In this document: one piece after another, positions 34,601-37,939 of the stretch
Layout: every line of letters starts with the position of its first letter
How positions within the stretch are numbered: the first letter of the stretch is position 1
Assembly (NCBI GenBank): GCA_010672965.1
Contig: JAAHFN010000062.1
Location: 1 to 37,939, forward strand
Direction of reading: 5' to 3'
DNA length: 37,939 nt
Source of the DNA: Oscillatoria sp. SIO1A7
Lineage (GTDB): Bacteria > Cyanobacteriota > Cyanobacteriia > Cyanobacteriales > Laspinemataceae
Position numbers and translations under genes: made by a program
Notes under the pieces: model-generated
Told to the model about the DNA's origin: nothing
The model's input: the letters and a program-made list of their open reading frames with translations, nothing else
Database searches by the model: none

Positions 34601-35944
34601 CAAAGCACCAGGAGCGAGTCCCATATTCGTCGCCACCAAATATAGGTTTTGATAGAGGACGCCGACATGCTTGAGAACCAGAGCGTAAGCTAATGCTCGA
34701 TACTTGCGAAAGAGTCGCCCAAACCGAGCCGTAATAATCAGTAAAACTTGGGGTATCCCTTGTTCGCCACTGGACTGATGAGCATCTTTAAGTAGAGCTT
34801 GGATATCGGCATCGGCGGCATCTATCTGAGCCAATTGATGATTGAGGGGATCGTAATGGTAAAGTCCGGGCTTTACGCCTTCACAGCGACGCACTACCGG
34901 ATAGATTTCTAGTTCGTACATCCCCCCACCGCCAGGATAGGGGCGGCGGCTGAGTTCGCCCCAGTCGAAATCTTCACCGAATTCTGCCTTAAGCATTTCG
35001 GTTTGCTCGGCATCAAAGGTATAGATTTCCTTGACGCGGGCGGTGCGGTAGAGCAGTTCGCCCAATTGCTCGATTGTGATGGGGCGATTCTCGTCGTATT
35101 CCCGAATTGACTCCCGTTTCTCAATAGCCGTCGTCAGGGTTTTGTCCCGTTGGCGAATTGCATCGATACTTAACTGGGGCAGCGCCACAATTTGCCCGCT
35201 CATCGGCGGCTTCACTACAGGAAACTCATCCCAGACGTCCAAACTGGCGGCAATATCGCCATTAGGATAGTCGTGGCGACCTTGGCGACAACGGCTGTGG
35301 AACAGTAAGTTATGGAATTCCCACAGCTTCAGTTCCGGCGCTTCCGCTTCGACGGTGAGAAAGCCCGTCGCCCAGAGGAGATTTAAAAATTGGTAGGCGG
35401 TTTCCGGGCCGAGTTGGGGCGGCGGCGTCACCCAACCCAGGGATTGGGGCTGGGCGAGTTGAGCCAAAATCGCGCTAGCCCGCCAGTCCAGCAGCTTGAC
35501 GCGAAACTTGGAAAGGGGAGACTCCAGCACCATGCCGCCATCGTGGGGGCGTTGGTAGGCAAAGCGCGAAAGGCTGACGCTGGCTTGCGTCCAGTGGGGC
35601 GCGTCCAGGTCGAGTGCGGCAGATTCCACCATCGGCTCCGCGATCGCCAGAGGTAATACTGCATATTGCAACCAGCCGCGATCGCCTATCTGTTGTAACG
35701 TCGCGGCCAACTGCTCCCCGACCTCTGGCCCTTCCCGTTCGCTGAGAGTCCGGGTCAACTGCTGTAGGGTTGCCGTCCCTTCTCGCAAATGGGCGATCGC
35801 ATTTTCAAACCCCGGCAGGGCGGGCACCGTCAGCGCCGGGGATATCGCACCTTCGCCGGAAACCAGGCCGAGGGTATAGCCGTTTTCTGCTGGATTAACT
35901 TGAACCTCGGAACCGAGGGAAAGGGTAAATGGATTAGAGCGCAT
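31700..35944 (-). CDS. patG: Cyanobactin maturation protein PatG (thiazoline oxidase, macrocyclase, C-terminal domain)
   Basis: A 1414-residue protein, longer than Prochloron PatG (about 1190). Residues 1-485 form the FMN-dependent SagB-type oxidase that turns thiazolines into thiazoles (KRESIREYDENRPI at about 276-289, GGGGMYELEIYP at 338-349). Residues 700-1050 are the subtilisin-like macrocyclase with catalytic Asp730 (VILDGDPDH), His802 (SHACHITSTI) and Ser965 (GTSMAAPV). An insertion between Asp and His (about 760-798, TEAYLKYQEIDNNDDLDKDQ onward) corresponds to the capping helices that mark PatG rather than PatA. Residues 1134-1414 are the conserved C-terminal domain (VYAIGTIGYDFGDEARRDTF). 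Two linkers, about 486-700 and 1050-1133, are expanded by repeats; the first contains KLKVTSQKLQVKS encoded by the AAAAGTC heptamer. No ribosome binding site: heptamers reach the start codon. Its substrate is probably the precursor at 8294-8470. Confidence 0.95.
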   Translation of the reverse strand: MRSNPFTLSLGSEVQVNPAENGYTLGLVSGEGAISPALTVPALPGFENAIAHLREGTATLQQLTRTLSEREGPEVGEQLAATLQQIGDRGWLQYAVLPLAIAEPMVESAALDLDAPHWTQASVSLSRFAYQRPHDGGMVLESPLSKFRVKLLDWRASAILAQLAQPQSLGWVTPPPQLGPETAYQFLNLLWATGFLTVEAEAPELKLWEFHNLLFHSRCRQGRHDYPNGDIAASLDVWDEFPVVKPPMSGQIVALPQLSIDAIRQRDKTLTTAIEKRESIREYDENRPITIEQLGELLYRTARVKEIYTFDAEQTEMLKAEFGEDFDWGELSRRPYPGGGGMYELEIYPVVRRCEGVKPGLYHYDPLNHQLAQIDAADADIQALLKDAHQSSGEQGIPQVLLIITARFGRLFRKYRALAYALVLKHVGVLYQNLYLVATNMGLAPGALGGGDSDRFAQATGLSYVVESSVGEFILGSLPNRDVEASGATKLKVTSQKLQVKSSSSAQATANPTELNSEMAIAGDGLRLRSARTAVTESDSVGLTQETQPTANPTELNSEIAIAGEKSDSVGLTQEIQATAAAGDLQVNNGLNGLGQAIARTAVTEPDSVGLTQETQDTAAAGDLQVDNVAATVRAERSRSPRTEDSADNVSEPEPGVEAIEVEAESASVGFRSSTQPTVIPSASSASSAPSASPVPSAKHPHDLDDRITGLAELRNQTLGDRRITIVILDGDPDHTLSCFEGAEISKVFPYWHPTAESVPTEAYLKYQEIDNNDDLDKDQKAEAQKAALPEYILERIRGDSHACHITSTIVGQENTPSPGLAPNCRVINVPLNTTGTVEEFISPLSLARAFELGLELGANIIHCAACRPTQSGEGEEILLAALKKCQDNNILIVAPAGNNKGECWCMPASLPGVLSVGALKPDGTPYNFSNWGGNNAMEGIMAPGGEILGAQPANEEPVRQKGTSMAAPVMSGLCGLLMSLQLQQGKPVDAEAVRAALLNTATPCTPDDTDEPERCLRGKVNLPGAMGLLFGSSVTISFAGDRVTRTEHTAVVPSASVVPVASSTEANEANFTGGEVSIETSAVGFPSSTQPTAVTSSASSASSASSASSASSTSSASSASSASSVKPSTAHSGHVYAIGTIGYDFGDEARRDTFKQKMAPVNRGGVMVPPDPYDARQMVEHLDNNPDEAHSLIWTLNLDQNTIYALDPKGPFADAIYEMLLVMLNGQLEPETSADFIERISIPGRQTNRTVELFSGEVVPVLNIRNPRGMYGWNINSLVDAALATVENLEEGNEALLREGLAAFLNRVYYDLHNVGQTSHDRALNFAVINTFQATASFAEAIASDRRLDTIEVNKSPYCRLNSDCWDVLLTFFDPDQGRRSRQVFRFTIDVADSMPVTVGRIKRWSIPGKKAR
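33885..34475 (-). repeat. Repeat-expanded linker inside patG
   Basis: Within the oxidase-macrocyclase linker, three near-copies of a unit containing TAVTE-(S/P)DSVGLTQE (residues about 533, 566 and 601) alternate with two copies of PTELNSE-(M/I)AIAG and AAAGDLQV. The stretch 34438-34475 is plain GACTTTT/AACTTTT heptamer in frame. GGGCTGAGCGGAGTCGAAGC occurs twice on the plus strand (once inverted). The second linker (32570-32660) is a GCAGAGGAA/GCGGAGGAG 9-base repeat encoding SSA units. Confidence 0.85.
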
Positions 35945-36365
35945 ATTAAAAGTTAAAAGTCAAAAGTTAAAATTCAAAAGTTAAAATTCAAAAGTTACAA
36001 GTCATCACTCACCAGTCAAAAGTTATATTATAAGTCAAAAGGGCTCTCCTGGATTTTACCTGCAAAGGTTACATACTATACCAAATAACTGGGACGAGAC
36101 GGCTGAAACTCTTGAATTATAGCTACTTATGAACCGCTTCGCCACCATGTATCCAATCAATTTTATTGCCGTATCGCAATCTTGTGCCCTGCAACCTATT
36201 GTCTTTCTTTTGACTTTTGACTTTTAACTTTTGACTTTATCGAGTTATCGAGGCTTTTGACTTTTAACTTTTGACTTTTGACTTTTGACTTTTGACTTTA
36301 TCGAGTTATCGAGGCTTTTGACTTTTAACTTTTGACTTTTGACTTTTGACTTTTGACTTATTGCT
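35945..36365. repeat. AAAAGTC heptamers and a 61-bp tandem repeat
   Basis: AAAAGTT and AAAAGTC units at 35948-36000, a 150-base stretch without features, then GACTTTT units from 36207. CGAGTTATCGAGGCTTTTGA occurs at 36241 and again at 36302, a 61-base tandem repeat ending at the next start codon. Confidence 0.9.
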
Positions 36366-36734
36366 ATGGATTACAAGTCGATTCCCGATCGAACATTTGA
36401 GTTTGCTGTGAGAGTTACCAAGCTTTGTTCCCATCTAGACCGACAATCGGGAACCCCACGGTTGCTGGCAAATCAACTGTTTAGATCGGGCACGTCAATC
36501 GGTGCAAATATTGCCGAATCTCGTTCTGCTCAAAGCGAGCGAGATTTTATTAGTAAGCAGTCTATCGCTCTCAAGGAAGCCAAAGAAACAAGATACTGGC
36601 TCAGGCTATTAATCCAATCGGAAATGGTACCCGAACCAAAACTATCAAGCCTCTTAGATGAATGCGAACAGTTAATCAAAATCATTTCAAAATCGATCGT
36701 AACCTGCAAAGAGAAGTCAAAAGTTAGAAGTTAA
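36366..36734 (+). CDS. Four-helix bundle protein (S23 / 23S rRNA intervening-sequence type)
   Basis: A 122-residue protein of the four-helix bundle family named after the 23S rRNA intervening sequence protein, though most members, as here, are not in rRNA genes. Family motifs: FEFAVRVTKLCSHL (about residues 11-24), LANQLFRSGTSIGANIAESRSAQSERDFISKQSIALKEAKETRYWLRLL (about 34-82) and LLDECEQLIKIISKSI. Function unknown; some members occur near diversity-generating retroelements, but none is seen here. The C terminus (CKEKSKVRS) runs into AAAAGTC heptamers, so its last residues are repeat-derived. Confidence 0.9.
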   Translation: MDYKSIPDRTFEFAVRVTKLCSHLDRQSGTPRLLANQLFRSGTSIGANIAESRSAQSERDFISKQSIALKEAKETRYWLRLLIQSEMVPEPKLSSLLDECEQLIKIISKSIVTCKEKSKVRS

Positions 36735-36796
36735 AAGTCAAAGGTCAAAAGTCAAAAGTTAAAAGTCAAAAGTCAAAAGTCAAAAGTCAAAAGTCA
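36716..36796. repeat. AAAAGTC heptamer array
   Basis: About eleven AAAAGTC/AAAAGTT units starting inside the last codons of the four-helix bundle gene and ending before the transposase remnant. Confidence 0.9.
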
Positions 36797-36826
36797 CCCA
36801 TTCAGAATTTTATGGCTCTCCTGGAG

Positions 36827-37793
36827 TTATGGTGACGAGCTTGTTCTGTAGCGGAAGGCAGCCATGAGGCGGTCCCGAAAGTTATTCATATTTGTGAAAC
36901 CGTATCCAAGACGTTTAATTAGCTTGATTTTATTGTTAACACCCTCTATAAACCCATTTGTGAGGCGACTAATAAAGTAATTGCAAATCTCTTTTATGTG
37001 CTTTGATATAGTCTGACAAAGTTTTGGCCACAAAATTCGAGCGTGCCGAGCGCCATTTTTCTATTTTTTTACGCCCGGATTTGGGGGTTCGAGAACCCTC
37101 GTATATGCAGCGCAAATTTTCCTTCATTTCATAAGCAATATTTAAGGTAGGAGACAGTGACAAAATTTCCCTCAGTTCCTCTAGCTGCTCTTCACTTAAA
37201 TCCGCACCATTTTTTAAAAGTAAATAGCGGCTATTCTTAATCTTTACACCTGACTTTTTTCGTAAATCGTTTAGGGCTTCATTGACCATCTTTATTACAT
37301 GAAATCGGTCGATAATAATTTGAGCATTAGGAAAAACTTGACGGATTACTTTTGGAAATCCTCCCCACATATCTACACTGACTTCTTTTACATTTTCTCG
37401 AATTTCTATTGGTTGCTTCATCAAAGCCTCGGTCACTTTCAGGGTAGTATGACCGTCAATGACATCCAATAAACAACGATTGTCTGGATCGCCAATTACC
37501 GTCTGAAAATTTTTATGTCCTTTTCGGACACTAAATTCATCTATATTAATTCGCTCTACCCGAGACCAATCATTTTTTTTTTCATGTTCAGCACGGGCAT
37601 CAAACATTGCTTTTATTTCATCATACTTGAGAGATTCTTCTCTACAAACTTGCCCTATACTTGAAACTATAACCTTTTCATAAATACATTGTTCGTATCT
37701 AATAGTATGACCTCTTTTAGCATGGATATAATCTAATTTTTCCGTAAAGTATTTTCTGCAGTTACTGCATTTAAACGGGAGCATCCCATTCAT
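36827..37793 (-). pseudogene. ISL3 family transposase, frameshifted and probably N-terminally truncated
   Basis: Two overlapping minus-strand frames together give an ISL3-type DDE transposase. The first (37793 to 36969, 274 residues) has a zinc-ribbon remnant (FKCSNCRKYFTEK), the catalytic region NIDEFSVRKGHKNFQTVIGD (first Asp at about residue 85), VSVDMWGGFPKVIRQVFPNAQIIIDRFHVIKMVN (second Asp) and then runs out of frame. The second (37033 to 36827, 68 residues) holds the conserved end EICNYFISRLTNGFIEGVNNKIKLIKRLGYGFTN with the catalytic Glu. Removing one base from the T run at 36992-36995 joins them (AHKEICNYF). Usual ISL3 proteins have more N-terminal residues, with the first zinc-ribbon cysteines; these are absent. 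No terminal inverted repeats are identified. Confidence 0.85.
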
Positions 37794-37900
37794 GCACTAA
37801 GTATAAATGCTCAAAAAAATCACCAAAAAAGAGTGATGACTCTTGCAGACATGGCGCGATCGCGCTATGCTTATAAGAGGGTATTAGCTATTGAAAAAAG

Positions 37901-37926
37901 CAAAATGTACTATATAATACATTTTG
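37901..37926. promoter_or_regulatory. Palindrome CAAAATGTA / TACATTTTG
   Basis: A perfect 9-bp inverted repeat around CTATATAA, upstream of the transposase remnant. It overlaps a TATATAA promoter-like stretch, so it could be an operator or an element end. Nothing else is seen in 37794-37939. Confidence 0.35.
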
Positions 37927-37939
37927 CGCTGTTATGTCG

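Noticed and set aside
36969-37033. Programmed frameshift in the transposase
   Set aside because: ISL3 elements are not known to use one, and the run is only four bases with no canonical slippery heptamer.

Overview
The window looks like cyanobacterial chromosome, most likely from a filamentous, repeat-rich genome. The octamer GCGATCGC (HIP1) is scattered throughout. The gene content is cyanobacterial: chlM, pipX, sepF, DUF3086 and DUF3119 neighbours, and a PEP-CTERM membrane protein. Intergenic DNA is packed with 7-bp tandem repeats and small palindromic elements. The genus cannot be fixed from the sequence alone.

Layout. 1-7.1 kb: a small doubtful ORF, chlM (chlorophyll synthesis), a DUF423 membrane protein and a large PEP-CTERM membrane protein, with repeat-filled gaps. 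7.2-9.55 kb: a previously easy-to-miss cluster of cyanobactin precursor peptide genes. It holds one intact 58-residue precursor, one copy frameshifted in the core, and one leaderless core remnant, all embedded in AAAAGTC/GACTTTT repeats. 9.55-12.4 kb: an Rpn-type nuclease gene and a RES toxin and Xre/MbcA-type antitoxin pair split by about 740 bp of repeat elements. 12.9-13.26 kb: a minus-strand noncoding RNA with a good terminator, carrying two tRNA-mimic modules in permuted order (T arm, closed acceptor stem, D arm), as in bacterial Y RNAs; a conserved protein of unknown function sits directly upstream. 14.3-20.9 kb: der, an EcfT/CbiQ protein, pipX, sepF and proC, in an order familiar from cyanobacteria but with the usual pipY missing and a 1.5 kb repeat field in its place. 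20.9-25.7 kb: plsY, DUF3086, DUF3119 and an MlaE-type permease, then a small membrane protein. 25.8-31.3 kb: a small exported protein, a WecG/TagA glycosyltransferase, a fused DppD-DppF-type ABC ATPase and a Uma2 nuclease. 31.7-36 kb: a 1414-residue PatG-type protein (thiazoline oxidase, subtilisin macrocyclase and C-terminal domain). 36.3-37.8 kb: a four-helix bundle (S23) protein and a frameshifted ISL3-type transposase.

How it fits together. The precursor peptides and PatG, about 23 kb apart, form two parts of a cyanobactin pathway. The precursor leader carries the heterocyclase recognition element LAELSEEAL, the core has two cysteines, and PatG has both oxidase and macrocyclase domains, so a thiazole-containing macrocycle is the expected product. 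PatA, PatD and PatF are not in the window. The same heptamer repeats surround the precursor genes, abut patG and have even entered the patG reading frame.

Repeats are the other theme. At least nine different heptamer repeats and four families of short palindromic (MITE-like) elements occupy nearly every gap, and low-complexity expansions occur in the linkers of three large proteins.
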